A stretch of 64,000 nucleotides of DNA from Ectocarpus siliculosus (GCA_000310025.1 FN649749.1:1655763-1719762), one strand, 5' to 3'; counted from the first letter of the stretch, positions 35,270-49,100 are shown. The notes: a model not told the origin generated them from the sequence alone. Made by a program: numbers and translations.

Positions 35270-35600
35270 CCCTAGCCCAAACACCCAAGCCCAACCCCGT
35301 ATACTGTGTTCCGCACGTGACACCAGATACCACACCCCCTGGACCATTGGTCAAATCTCGATTACTCCACGACCAAAGAGGATACTCAAATGGAACGACA
35401 CGTTTTCGGAAAGCTCTCGAAGAGACAGCTTCCAACGCCGCCATTTTCGGCGCTGCCAATCGTCCTGTTTGCGGAGAAACCGAGCTGCGAAAACCGGTTC
35501 AAGGGGTGTGGTATGTCATGTCACCTAAGGTACGCGAAGTAGGGAAGGGGGGGTTTCGTAACCCTACCCCAAACACCCAACCCCAACCCGAAATATCCAA
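35270..35600. repeat. Local inverted and direct repeats
   Basis: GTGACA..ATACCACACCCC (35315-35345) is matched in reverse complement by GGGGTGTGGTATGTCATGTCAC (35502-35523). Outside these, AACCCTAGCCCAAACACCCAA (35268) is repeated directly as AACCCTACCCCAAACACCCAA (35562). Confidence 0.5.
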
Positions 35601-37240
35601 TATCATCGAATACCGTCCGTAGCTAACCCGAAACCCCAGCTACAACCAAGATAACATTTATCCAATATCCTCGAAGACCTTCCCTCGCTAACAATAGAAC
35701 GAAAAAATGGGACGTGTACGAACAACTCACATCTTCTCAGGGGCCACGCCGACTGCATCCGCATCCTGCCGTGGACCCACACAACCGCAGCGGCCGAGAG
35801 GAGTAAGGGGAGGCGGTTAAACGGGGGGCAGGAGTTTTAGGGAAAACAAGGGTTCAGTGCACGAAAATAACCAGGGATCTGGGGGACAACACACCCTAGG
35901 ACGTTGTGGGGGATGGTACAGCAGAAAAGTGGTTGGATGACAAGAGACCGCACTTGGGGAAGTGGACTGAGTACCCCCGCATCCACCGGGACTGTGAGGA
36001 CGTCGCCAACGCTTGCGAGGCGTAATATATCAAGTGAGCATGGCAGAGCATCATCCAACCACTGCTGTTCTATGCATACCTCTCCCCGTTTCCCAACACA
36101 GACTGAACAGCAGTACTGCCGTTGTGAACGGGTGCATGGAGCAGAATCCCAATCAACCTTTCTATCGCCCCCCCCCCTCTCCAAGCACTGGACGAAGGGT
36201 TGTACAGCAGTACTGCTGTGTCGTGAAAAGGTGCAGTAAAAGGAGACAGGATGATTCCAACTTGTGGCAGACGATCGTCCTCCCGCCTGTTGCCATGTGT
36301 TCTGTACACTGCTGTATTTAGGAACTAAAGTAGGTCCGCTGACAGGGAGGACAACGCAGAGCGAAAGAGAAACACTGCCGGGCATGGAAGTGAAAGAGAA
36401 GCACACGTGTGTGCGACGACATCGAGAGGTTTGGATTCACCGCAACTCCTACTCTGCTCCTACTCTTTGCTCGGGTGCGGGGCGGGAGTGCAGTGTTTAC
36501 CCCCCATGGTGTCGTCTCCAGCCCGCCAACCTCCTCAACCGTAGCTTAATAATTAACAATGCATCCGTATATTATTAGTTCATCCGCTTTTGTTGCGGTG
36601 ACGAGACGGAGGTTGTTGTTGTTGTCTTCACATAGGTGTATGCACACGAATACACGAAATACGCCGTTTCGATGAGAAGAAGAGTCGGGAACAGTGCTGG
36701 GACCCTCCAAGGCATGGCGCTCAAAACTTGTTTTGCATATATCCAAGGAGACCCTAGATATGCCTCTGCCTCGCCGGATCACCTCGCCGGATCACCCGCA
36801 CACAGGCGGACCCTACGCATACACGCAGATACTCCTACCCTCCGCCTTTGCCTTCTTCCCGGGAGTTTTGAGTGTACACCAAACCAGATTCACGCGTTCT
36901 TCCGTCGAATCGTGCACGGAGGGGGGGGCGGGGTCGTGAACGTGTGCGCGGAGTCTACACGGACCCGCTCTCACGATGCTCTCCCGTTTACTGCTGCCCT
37001 TACGCTTACAGCAGTACAAGGAATGATGCCCTCCGGCTTTTTCGGGAACAGCAGCAGCAGGTGTGGTGCGGAGAGAGTCGACCTTGCACACGCTTCACCC
37101 ACCCGTCTCTCTCGGTTGTCGCGCGAAGCCAAACAATCCCGCAGGGCCACAAGCAGCTGCGCCCGCCACTCTCTTGCTATCGCTTCTACTCCACACCAAA
37201 CAGCAACCGAAAGCACTCCTGCAGCATCATACCACACGCC

Positions 37241-37288
37241 CAACTCCAAACACACGAGCGTCCCCAACTCCAAACACACGAGCGTCCC
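37241..37288 (+). repeat. 24-bp tandem duplication
   Basis: Two copies of CAACTCCAAACACACGAGCG plus TCCC lie end to end. Confidence 0.85.
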
Positions 37289-38062
37289 CAAAACACCCAC
37301 ACACCTTCGAAGAAGAATCCACGGCTTCCGCCGAAGCAACAGCGTCTCCCAAAGCCGCGTGCCTCTGCCCCGCCAGAAGAACCACTGCAACACAGCAAAG
37401 ACGCAGGCATCGGCGCCCGGATATCAAGATAGCCATGCTCACTTGATATGGTTGCCCTAGACAACGTGCTTACCACGGCACTGGGCGTTCTTGACTGCAC
37501 GGAAGCTCCACGGCTCTGGTTTGGTAACAGTGCGGGGGAATGAGTCAAAGGGGGCTCCGCAGATGCATTTTGGAGTCCCTCACACGTTTCGGTGTGACAG
37601 TTTCAAGCCCCCAGCCCGCGTCGTATCTTGTGCTTACTCGTATCTTGTGCATACGCGTGAGACAACGTTACAAACCACATGCTGAATTAAGCGAGTTAAG
37701 AAGAGAGCGGAGCCGTTTGTGAACGACAAGCCTTCCAACGAGACCCTCATAACCTTCAACAGACAATAGGTACGGGTTGTAAGGGAAGGCACGCATGGTG
37801 AAGTCCCTTCAAACGAAATAATGGTCGTTTCGACCTCGACGTCGACACTACAAGCACTAGTCTAGGAATCAGAACAATCTTCCTTTTATTGTAGACATTG
37901 CATAGGTGTCATCTTCTTTAGAGAGTGTGCAACATATCGTCAAAGAAAGGCTACCCTTTCTAGACAATAGTCCGTTCGAAAGGATATGTCGATGTCTTTG
38001 CAGTCAGGGTTGAGGCCGGCAAGACCATAAACTCGAACTTCGTCCTGCCGCCTGCTTCCTTC

Positions 38063-38335
38063 TTACTCGTCGTGAACGGGTGCCATCGCTGTCATGCTTG
38101 GTTGCTGCTCACGATACATATATCCAGGGAAAACATGCACCTGTGTGACCAAAACGAGCCCCAAGAGCATCACGACGAGCGGGAGGACCAGCAGCATCAG
38201 AACCAGGGGCACAGTGGTCACCACCACGGCCGAAGACGACATCTCGACATACCTGTTCGGCGTCGGGGAAGGGAGCCGCCAAGGCCGACAGCACCTTCCG
38301 AGGACGGCAGTGCTGGGGGCTGGCAGCTCCATCAT
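38063..38335 (-). CDS. Possible small single-pass membrane protein
   Basis: A 90-codon single-exon frame starts MMELPAPSTAVLG. It has one long hydrophobic segment at about residues 35-68 (including VPLVLMLLVLPLVVMLLGLV) and a polar end with PGYMYREQQ. A 42-bp in-frame stretch (38253-38294) with a GT start and CAG end could be removed as a tiny intron, leaving the frame intact either way. The hydrophobic pattern is strong for a chance frame, but no family is recognised. It lies head to head with the serine-rich gene, 372 bp apart. Confidence 0.35.
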   Translation of the reverse strand: MMELPAPSTAVLGRCCRPWRLPSPTPNRYVEMSSSAVVVTTVPLVLMLLVLPLVVMLLGLVLVTQVHVFPGYMYREQQPSMTAMAPVHDE

Positions 38336-38707
38336 TCGTCAACGGGACTGCCCTTCTACTAGTACGTCCGTCTGACCCATTCATTCAGTAATTGTCACTC
38401 AAGTGTGTCACTTCATACTTTTTCATTCTACGAGAATTGGCCTGATGACTTGTGCACAGCGGTACATACGTAAGTCTTCAGCATTTAGAAAACGGAAGAC
38501 GACCTTTGCTGTGGGCACGTTGAAGGGCACGGAAGGAAGAACGTACCAAGAAACATGTTGAATGGACACGTATCAGAACAGTTTTGTTGTAAGGCCACGA
38601 AAACACCGTGCAAGTCGTTTCTTCATTGGGCCGACATGAACTCATGCATTTGCGTACGCCGGCCACATTGCCTGGTATGGCCGGCGTTCAGGTGGTCGCC
38701 CGACAGT

Positions 38708-41573
38708 ATGTCAGCCTTCACAAAAGCTCCCCCGGCAAGGCGAAGTGCAGATCAGCACCAGCATCAACAATCACGACCCGTGCGCAGACAGAGTGCTGTC
38801 CCGGCTGGACCCACCATAGTTCGGGTTCGTTTAACTCTCGATCCAAATCGGTAGACTAGAGCACCAACAACTAACTGTTAATTCATTAGTATGTATCTAT
38901 TCTTTCGACCAGCAATCGCACGACGGGAGAGTCTGTCTGGGCACGTGGGCCGACGGGAACTTTGGTCGAAACGGCCGGCGGCGATGACCGCAACAGCAAG
39001 AGCGCGGGCACCGGCCTGCGGCGTTTCTCATATGAGGGTAACAGCGACAGGAGCAGCGCAAGCTCCGGCGGCAGCTCCGGCACGTCCTCGACACCGTCTT
39101 CGTCTACTGGAGGAGGAGGAGTGCCACGTGAAGGTGGCACGTCGACGAGTTCTTCGTCGGAGACTGATTCGACTTCCTCTGCGTCGATCTCAATGTCGGG
39201 TGAGCCTTCTGTAGTGAAAATTGCGTAGACCAGGTGGACCAAGTCAGCATAATGGAGACCCTAGCCTGCCGTTTCCCTGACCTATCTATTGTATCAGGGT
39301 CTTTTTCACTATTTTTGCACGAATTGGGCAGCCTCATGGAGGGTTATCGGTGTCCATTGACCTTATCTCTCGTCGACACTATGCTGTCGGGCACCCAGCC
39401 CCAACTCCGGGCCTTGTCCTTATCAACAATCCCGCTTAACTAACCTGAATATCAAGGAGGTTCCATCCGAAGCGACGATGACGAGAGAAGATCTTCCTCT
39501 TCCTCCTCAACGGAGTCGTCACACACATCTTCGTCGAGCGGAGATAGCTGGACGGCGTCGATGGAGATGAGATTCCGACGAATGATGGTTTCCGAGGAAG
39601 GCCGGAAGATGCTAGCGGGCGAGGTTCAAGCCCTCACCGCGCGGCAAGCTAGGCGTGCCCGACGGCCTCCACGAGGTAGGGGTGGGCACACTCCCTGCAT
39701 CGTTTTGCACATGTCCCACAGTTGGCCCAGCCCGTGGCCCGGCCATTTTTCTGTGGGTGCCTTTCCATTGTAGTGATACCATAGAAGGGTTCCAAGAGAG
39801 GCGAGGAGGAGGCACGACAATTGCAAGTAACGGTATTCGACGGGAACACTGCAATATCCTACAGTAGCGCAAGGAGAGGGTGTCAATAGCAATGCGACTG
39901 GAATGAGGAATAGGAGTCCGAAGGCCTCGATTGTCCTGCCCACATCTGGCAAATGTGTGCAATGTTTTTTACTTGTCCTTCCTCACGCGGTATGAGCTGC
40001 TGCAAAGTTCTGAACATGGTGATCTCTCTGCCGCTTGTTTATCCAAGGGACTGAGACAACAAGGAGATCTGCGAGGAGGAGAATGAAGAGCAGCACGTCG
40101 TCCTCGCTTACGTACCCTGGCGAGGGAGACGACGTTGAAATGGCTCTACTCACCAAACCGCACAGTGCTGGTGAGTGAAAGGGTGTTCTTGAACGAACAA
40201 CAAGAGGCAGAGATAGTAGCACCTCTCGTTGAACTGAAAGGTGGTTTACCGGACATTGTTTGTGCCGAGCTTTCGCCCCCCTTCTCGTCGTGTTTTCTGC
40301 GAACGTTTTTTGTCGCGTGAGGTGAAAATGGTTGTACTGTTCAAGCCGATCAGAGGTGTAGTGCTAGTTGCGTCGGTCATGACGGATTGCTGCCCAATAG
40401 TCTAACAGTGCAGAAACGGCAATATCAACGTTGATTGTCTTAGGGGACACCATTGTTTTTCACCGGACCATTCTCCTCATACGGTTTTCTTTTCCGGCCG
40501 TCCTGGCCACCATCTAGAGAGAAGCAATAGTAGTCGCATCAGGAGCAGAAGCACCAGCAGCAGCAGGGGCAGCAGGGGCCGCGGCAGGGGCAGCAGCAGC
40601 AGCGGCAGCAGCGGCAGCAGCAGCAGCGGCGGCAGCAGCAGTAGTAGCGATAGCACCGAATCGTCCTTCTCGCTGAACATGAGCAGTGGCAGCGACGGAG
40701 GGAGCGACCTGTCTCTATTGACAAGTGATATTGTCCTCGAGAGGCTCGAGAAAATGGAGAAGATTTTGACCTATTCGCGGAAGGCTGCATTTTCAATTGC
40801 CCGTTCCTCGTGCGGTAAGCACGAAGATATCAAGCACGTGTAGAAACAAGAACAGGAGGCCACTTGTTTCGCTATTTTTGTATATGTTGTTTCGCTGGTG
40901 ATCCGTGCGCACGATGGATGCCGATGGCATCCAACGGGGCGAAGGTTGTTGCTAGCAGTCAACAATACCCTACATGCCAACGGGTTCCAAACATCTGAGA
41001 AATGCATGCACGCCACTGGAATCACACAAACCAACCAGGGTAGAGGCATATTCGGCACTACACGAAAACAAGTGCGGCTTCTGTAGGGTTTCGATTGAAG
41101 CGGTGGCTCTTGTGACTAGCTTGAACATATTTACCCATCCAATAATGACAAGCGCCCCCTTCCTACGTACCTTCCCTCTCACCTTGGAACACTCCCGCCC
41201 AAATGACCGAGATGGTCCCATTTTCTCTGGAGTGAAACCGTCCAAACGGCCACCACGCCTTCCCATCGCACATCGCTCACCCACGTACCCCGCCCTTAAC
41301 GCCCTCGCCTCTGTTCCTTTTCCTGCACCGTCTCGAAAACGTGTTGCGTAGTCTGTGGTAAAAATGCTTTGAGGAAAGCAAGATTTTTAGTTATGCATAT
41401 TATTTTTGTTCCCTGTCCGTGCCCTCGCCGTATCAGGGTTTGCGACGCACGCGTCCGTCGTGGTGTGGACCGCGGCAAGGCGAGGGGTGATGCGCGTACG
41501 GAGATTTATCCTCTCAGAAGATCGTTTCAGCTCACAATCTCCCCCATCTCCATTCACCCCCGCCGCGATCTAG
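38708..41573 (+). CDS. Serine-rich, RS-containing disordered protein
   Basis: Unrecognised. Five exons: 38708-38850, 38913-39199, 39457-39675, 40518-40814 and 41437-41573 (TAG). They total 1083 nt, giving 360 residues plus stop, with all four junction phases matching. Donors are GTAGAC, GTGAGC, GTAGGG and GTAAGC. The first intron is only 62 bp and has an ACTAAC branch-point-like motif. The protein starts MSAFTKAPPARRSADQHQHQ. It has Ser/Thr/Gly tracts, a Gly-Arg stretch (RGSRGRGRG) inside RS-like repeats, and two short ordered-looking helices (MEMRFRRMMVSEEGRKMLAG and DIVLERLEKMEKILTYSRKA). The low-complexity make-up resembles RNA-binding or signalling linkers, but no function should be assigned. 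The last exon is the least certain; the start could be further upstream because the frame stays open. Confidence 0.6.
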
Positions 41574-43151
41574 GGTGGGGGGATTGGTTTGAGGGTGGGG
41601 GACAGCGATGCACGTCCAACGTCGGGTTTCGGATTTGAATCCCCTCCTGTAGCCAGAGAGAGGGGTGGTTAGGCGTTTGAAAATATGTACTAGCTAAACA
41701 GCACCTCGTAGAACAGAGGGTGTCTGGGCAGAACAACTGCCTCCATTGGAAGATAATCTTTTCCAAACAAGAAGAAAATTTGTCCATTTCTAGACGCAGT
41801 TTCACGACGGTGTGATATGGGCGACACACCCACCCCCCAAGCGATCTTGAAGTATGAGAATTGGGGAACAGTTTCTTCTCATCCGTACCTCGACAACGTC
41901 GGGGACTCCATAGGGTGTACAGGTGCGGGTGTGAACGCGTTCCAGCCCGCCGATCGTTCCTCTTACAACTAGGGCGTTCTTTCTTGCCGTAGGTTACAGT
42001 AGACACGTGCTTCCTACATGAAGCTATGGACAGAAAATACAGCACGGCCAAACCACGTAGTCTCCAGGAGCTGAGATGTAGAGTACCCCAGACATGAACT
42101 GTGGTGTGCGACCGTCTCTATTGCACGTAATTTTGATTGATATTCACTTGCATTTTCCTACGATACGAGTAGTGTAGAACTCATGTCAGACTCCGCACGC
42201 ACCCCCAGTCAGCCCCAGTCATAGAAAGTTGAATTTTACCGATGAATCAAATTCGCTCGGGGAGCTTCCTTTGCAAAGTATCCAAGAAGATTCACACCAC
42301 CCGGGTACCTTCGCGAAAGTAACTGACTACATGACCGCAGAAGATTTCACACGAAGCTGCCTTGTAGTCTCACTCAAGCCTGATATCATGTATGATACTG
42401 TACCGTACCCTTTGCAGATTCTCGCGGACGCCTACCCAACTACATAGCCCCCTTAAACCAAGCTGTACCCGCCTACCCGTTCATACACAGCAGAACGTTT
42501 GGGGGTAGGCAGGCGCGACACGACCGAATGCCATCCAAAGTGCACGTGTTTGGAGCTTCCGACGTCGTCTTGAATCCGCACACGAGCACATCGCGGCCGT
42601 TACGCACACTAGACTAATGGGCTATCTGGAGCACTCTCCCTGGAGACCACCACCCACTCCTGCAGCAACGAAACCGGGCCAATCAGCGGGTCTCAACCGG
42701 GAACTGACGGTACAATCGCATGCGTCTCGGCTGAAACGCAGGGAACGGTGGCTCGGCTCGCCTTCCGTCTAACGACCCTCCCCTACCCCGCCCTGCACGG
42801 GATTCACCACATGCAACACGATGCTTCGGTCTGTTCGGCGAACCCCCGATTTCCTCCTGCAGGGCTTTGAAGGGATGCGAGGTCTATTTCCGAAGGATGA
42901 CGGCGTTCGAGACAATATGTGCATCCCCCCCCCCCCCCGTCTGATTCGTTGGCGGGAATGCCGCATAGAACAAGTGCTCGTACCAATAATTCCATTCGTA
43001 CTCTACGAGAGCGCTACCCCCATAGAGAAGAAACAGCAGCGAGATGTTGGCTGACCGCCTCCACGCTAGCCCCGAATCAAACGAATGATGAGTTTTTCCC
43101 GGTTTCGAGACTACGAACTGGTAACGTACGTAGCCGAATCTGGGCGGGTAG
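41574..43151. other. Intergenic region between converging genes
   Basis: No supported gene. A 72-codon plus-strand frame at 42229-42447 (ending in PLQILADAYPTT) lacks splice context and similarity. The serine-rich gene (+) and the coiled-coil/PHD gene (-) end on either side, so 3' UTRs probably occupy part of it. Confidence 0.45.
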
Positions 43152-46100
43152 TCATCCCTCGTTGCTGCGGCATTTGGAGCAGAGGAACACAGTCGCCCCC
43201 AGCCCCTTGCCCACCTTCTGCCCGTCCGGAACGCAGGAGCTGTGGTACTGTCGAGCGCAGCCGCTGCAGTTGATCATGAGGCCGTAGGGGGTGTCGCCGC
43301 ATGAGGGGCAAACCCCCTCGGGGGTGGAGTCGCCATCCTTGCCCTGGACCTGGACTGACTTCTTTTTGATAGGCGAAACGAAAGTGCGAGAGTACATTTT
43401 CCAGGCCCGGGCACATTATTGTGGCTTCCCGGGGTGCTTTTTTGGGCAGCGGGTGCGTGCACGATGGAAGTCAAATCTTCACAGTTAAAAGGCACATGCA
43501 GACTTCATGTCGAAGTCCTAAGTTTGTGTGATGCTGCTGCCCTGGACTGACAAGCTTCCACGGTGTGTTCACGTGTTGATGCAGTCGAAGAGCGCTTTCG
43601 AGCGTCGGTGACGGGGAGTCACGCGGGGAGCTACAGCGCCTTCCCTCAAGTAAGGGTGTGGGAGGAGCACCTCCAAAGCGAACGCAAGTGGACATACATC
43701 AGAAGGGATACATTCGTGTTCATAAATGGAGGTTTTCGCCTATTGAGCTCGTCTTTCCGGGAGCTGCCAGAACGTATCGGCACATGCAAACGACTATACA
43801 ATTGTGCCTACAACTCCACCGAATACGTCACCCAATAGGATGACATCTATCGACGGGTCCCCAACATGATCCGATACTGGCAGTTCCTCACCTCTCCGGG
43901 CCTGCTGTTCCCGTTATCGAAGTGGCTCAAGCGACTCGAAGTAGCGGCACCAGACAGCAGGGGAGGGGGCAATGAATCCGTCAAACCCCCTGCGCCGGCT
44001 GCTGATGCAGCGGCATCAGCCGCATCCGCTTCCAAGGCGCCTCTCTTTGCTCTCTTCCGCTTGCTTCCGGCATCATCAGAGCCGTCCACAGATCCTCCAG
44101 CCGCACGAACAGCTTCCGATCCATCGTTGGAGTAGTCGGTACCAGCTGGCGAGCGGAGCCTCGAGCGGAAGCGCAGGCCGGAAGCTCCCCGTCGGCCGCC
44201 GTCAACAACATCGGTTCCGTCACGTTGCCCCCGCCTTCCTGCTCCGTCGAAGACGTCGTTGGGGCCACGGCTGTGCGAAACAGTGGTTACCTCGCGGTGG
44301 ACGATCTGGGTGCCACCGATGCGGCCGGCATCACCTTCCCCGCTTCTGCGGCGGCCGCTGCCGCCGCCGCCGCCGCCACCGGCATCTGCAGCAGACGTGG
44401 CAGGGCTGGCGGAAGAACGCCGACCCACCCCGGCTGCCGGGAGGGGAGAAGAGGAAGGAATATTGTGGTTGTTGTCGGTGCGCCCGTTCGTCGACTTGAG
44501 CGCGCCTTCGCGGGGTAATCCCGCTTCTGCTTGGCGTACGAAAACCGTGCTGCTCGAGGGTCGATTGGTCGACGACAACTTTTGTCCCTCTGCTGCTTCT
44601 TCGGCGGGTGCCGCCCGGTAAGAGCGCTGGACGGAAGAAGTGTTATCTCCCTGTGTGGTAGTGCCGAGGCTAGTCGGGACCGACAATAACGGGGGTGAAC
44701 TTCTCCCCTGGTGCTGCCGAGGGGAGTTGTCGATCTGAACCTGTGGGGCGTTGGCGCTCCCGTTGTCGAAGATAGATTCCGCGTGGTTCTCGAAGTCTTG
44801 TTGGCGGCGGCCTCGAGTGGCAACTTGTGATGAGCTATCGCTGTTGGGCTTTGGGTAGGTGTGTTGCTGCGGACCGTTGTTGTTGTGCCCTCCTGGAACG
44901 GCGACGCTATTCCTGGCCGCCACGGCCTCCATCGCCGCAGCTGAATCCTGAAAAAGATAAAACAGCCCGCGGCCCGAGAGGGGTTCTTTGGTGATAACTG
45001 ACAACGAGGGTGCCCTGCCATCGTGGGGTTCTCAAAGGCAGCGGAGAAGAAAGGAAAGCTAACTTTGCTCACGTGCAGGAACGCTTTGCGAAGAACGTGT
45101 GACAAAACCTCTGGTGGGCGACAAAAAGTGTTTGAAATCCCGGGCTACGCCCTTGTTGCTTGGGATGTAACCTCTTTCACGATGAGGTTTGCTATCGGTT
45201 TCCATTGATGGCATGTTCACAAGCCACAACACTTTCGAATTCACAATATGCGAAGTCATGAGAGCGTTGATATTCAGGTAGCAGTCCGATATCTCCTGCT
45301 GGTTGGATTGGTCCGAAATACCGACAGCGCTTATTTCGAGTTGCGGGTACAAAGACCAGAATATCAGGATTACAAACAATATTTTCCCCCAATATCATCT
45401 CCAACGTATGCGTTAAATACTCTCAAAATGAGCAAACACAAGAACAGCGACAACAGCCTTATAAACAAGACCGATAGTGTCACCGGCAAGCGAAAATCGA
45501 AGACACAACAATGTTTCACCACAATCGTGAACGAAAACAGTCTTCGACACCGAATCAAAGACACACCAGCAACGACCCTATCACTTGTTCCGTACCGATT
45601 GTTGGGCTTGGAGTTCGTCCAACTTGCGCCCGGCTTCCTCCAGCTTGTCCTTTAGCCCGTCCTTCTCGATCCTCAAGGCGCGGGACTCGCGAAGAGCGGC
45701 GTTTTTGTCAGCCGTTGCTCTGGTATAAAGGAAAGGGAAACGGTGGAGTGGGTGAAAATATTGAAGGAAAATGTGTCCCAACGTACTCATACGAACGAGC
45801 GATTCTGCGATACTAGGATTTCCCGAGCTGAGGATCCTTTCGATTCTAGACCAAATCCTCTTGATGCCAACAAGCTGCGATCTACAGGGACTCATTTCCT
45901 CCCAGCCACGTAGTCGGGACAGCTTTCCTCTTGCGATACAGTAGTGCGGTAGGTCAAATACAGGAGCAAATACCCCTGGAATAATCTGATCGTCTTCCTC
46001 AGAACCGACACGTTGACGCTATGTTCAAAACGGCTTTGACTCGAGTACGTGAAGCAGCGCATAGAACACATTTTATGAAAGGGAACGACAACAAGTAGTA

Positions 46101-49100
46101 CAGGATGATGTCAACACTCCGTTGCTGAAAGAACGCGAAGGATCCCCTCGCGACCCTCATGATAATGATATTGTTGGTGGTGAAAAGCGCTCTCTGTGGG
46201 TACGCCACGCCTATTCTGCTGCTGCGCTACTTCTACACATGATATCAAAGTTTGCCTGAACTGTGAAGCAGTAAGGATCGACACATGCGGTGGTCGACAA
46301 TATGGACACACGCACGAATGCATTTGAGATAGTCTGCATGCAAAAAGTGCCGCCTAAGCGATGCAAAACTAGTCCCGTTTTGGGTATATCAGATGCTATT
46401 GAAATTGACTGGTGATTGTCCGTTTCTTCCGCAGGTGGCGCAACCGTTTTCGCGTCTATGTTCGGTTGCGCCTTGCCTGGAACCAACGAAGGTCGTTGTT
46501 GAACCGATAACAGCACGGACGAGAATGTTCCACCGTTGGAAACGGTCGCGTCCCCGACGGCTGCCGTGACAACACCAAAGCCTCCCGTAGTTATGAACAA
46601 GAGAGAAGAACATGCCCGAAGTCCACAACCAATTCGTCAGACTTCAAACAGCATCATTTCTCGTTCATCGCAGATTTCAACAACACGATTTGCAAGATCT
46701 CAAACCTCGCCGTCTCCGTAGCAGCCTCAGCGGAGGCTTGGTGGTGCCGGGATGACTGCTTGTCGGCCTCGAGGGATAGGGACAAGAGCTTTGACCTGTC
46801 AAGGTGAGACGGCCGAGCGCTGTATTGTTACTCTTGCTGGATTGTTTTTCCTCGGGCATACCAGCAGCATTGAACAGGGAACAAATAAAACAAGCAAAGG
46901 TGATCACCGGCGACCATCCCACTTAGAGAATAGAACGTGACTCTGCAACAAAAGGGTATCACTTTCTGTGCGTTGCGAGAGTTCTCTCTCACTCTTGTTC
47001 CACCCTGAGCACACGTCTTGCATCTACTGGCAAAAGCAAACGAACCTTGTCGATCTTTTCGCCGTTGGTCTGTTCTCCAGCGGACTGGCCGATACTAAAA
47101 TATTGCTGCTCATTACACTTGCTCAGTATTCTTGTTCCTTGAATTGGCTCACCGTGCGTCCTTGAGAGCCTTCTCGTGCACGTCGATGACCTCTTGGCTC
47201 TTGCGAACCACACCCCTATGCCTGGAAAAGCGAGAACAGGGCAAAGTATTGGGTGGGTCGCAGTTGGCCTTCAATCGCGGGAAGAAACGCCAATCTTTGT
47301 TCCATGTCCTAACATCTCAACCATTCACGCCGGGCAGTAAATTCCTTCTACATATGTGACTGGTGAAACCACCAACTCACACGATGAAAGCTTCGAAAAG
47401 AAGGCTCCTCCATCGCGAACTCTCCTAGCCCGGGCATTACCACATGAAACACGTTTGTTCTAACCGCGGAGGTCAATCCAAACAGCGAAAACCCTGCCGA
47501 TCCCGAAACGCGTGGAGTTCGAACGAGACAAGCGACTTCTCGTCCGCGCGCACTCAAAAACGAGCTTCAACGAGACATGGCGTATTCGTTTCCCGGACTG
47601 TACAAGACCTCAAGAACGCCTCAACTCTACTTGTCGCAATGGTGTCGAATCAATCAACCCCTGCCTGCCAATAATAGCGTCAATAACTGAGGACGCTCAC
47701 TTTGCGAATGCATCCCGCATCTCGGCAAGCTCTGCCTTCAAGTCGCCCACTTCGACCTGAGCGTCGGCGATGCTGCTCTGCCCGGCCCTCTCCCGCCTCA
47801 AGACTTGCGCGAGTTCCGTCGCGTTCCGATCAGCTTTCGCCTGCATGTCAGCATCCATCTCGTGATTGTTGTCTGTCATGTTTTTTCGCTGTATCAAGAA
47901 CACATTGTTCTCTCAAGTAGAAGAAAAAGTAGAAGAAAAACCGATTGGCTCCCCTTGCGCCCGTACAAAAAGAGAAAGCAATCAATGGAGTACAGGCGTT
48001 ATTGGTTTCCGCAATCCGGTGGATAACCCGTGGGGTTTATCGAGACATGAAACTGTAAATGATTTTGCGTGGGACTCACCAGCTGTGTCTCTCGCTCCTC
48101 CCGGAGGGTCGCGAGGTCCTCATCCTGACGCTTGATCTGTCTTGCCTGGGCGTCTGTCTTGAGCTGTGTGAGATGGCGAGGTTAGGGTGGACCAGATCGA
48201 AAGAGGACGGGGGAGGTTTATCAGCAATACGAAATGGACGACCCCTCTTGCCGGAAGAAGCTTGAGGGTTTGGAGAATGACCGTCCCGCATTAATCTCTC
48301 AACATATGCTGGTGATGCTGTTTCCTTCATTGTCCTCGTTGATGCTGTTGTTGTGAACGTTGACCGTCAATGTTGTCGCGTTGGTACTGGATTTTTTTTT
48401 CCCTTCCCCATGGCCTATGTAACCGAAACTCCACGTGGAAAGGGTCACACGAAGGACTCCATGATCAAGAACCCGAAACAGAGCGACTTGTTATCCCACC
48501 CGCCCCTTACCGCACTTCTGGGCCGAAAACACTCTTCACACGAAAGCAGACCAACCTGTTGACTATGTAGGAGCACGTTGCCCCGTCGAACAGCTTCCGC
48601 CGAGTCCTCGAGCATGTTTTCTAGCTCGGCATACCTAGGAGTTGAGGGCCGGGAAAGTTGAGGCCGTCAGGAGACCCGAGAAGGGTCAGGGCGGGGCGGC
48701 GACACGGGGGCAGATCTGCCCACGCTGTAACCATTGGTGCTGTTACCTGGCAACACCGATATATACTACAGATGGGGAACAGTGCCCCAGCTCGACCTCG
48801 ACACACGTACCCCCCAACACCTCTGCGATACTCGGTAGGAGGGAGGCATGACAAGGACACCACGCAGCTGGTGCATTTGACCGAGCCCACAGGACAACCG
48901 CCCCCCCGAGAATAATGCACCCGCACACGGTGGTAGCGTTTTCACCGCAAAGCAAGTGCCCCCACAGCAAGGAAGCACTTTCCGACCGCAAGCGACGGCG
49001 ACACGAGCCACCAAACGCCCTAGAAAACGCGAGAAGTACGATCGTGTGCGACAGATCGTTCCAACATTTGTGCACATGGGCGTCGTGCCGTGCCATCCAT

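Larger units (their letters stand above)
34914..38062. other. Intergenic region, no firm gene
   Basis: No phase-consistent exon chain was found. A minus-strand stretch near 35215-35110 (MAVAAGLVVLGGGERAGS) could be an upstream exon of the coiled-coil membrane gene, but lacks a clear donor. The region holds an inverted repeat at 35270-35600, CAGCAGTACTGCTG-type palindromes near 36110 and 36206, and a 24-bp tandem duplication at 37241. Confidence 0.4.

Noticed and set aside
36636-37460. A 274-codon plus-strand frame
   Set aside because: Other frames on both strands are open here too, it includes the 24-bp duplication, and no domain or exon border fits.
41554-42051. A 165-codon minus-strand frame
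   Set aside because: It has no recognisable motif, no splice sites in a useful phase, and a start in AT-richer sequence unlike nearby exons.
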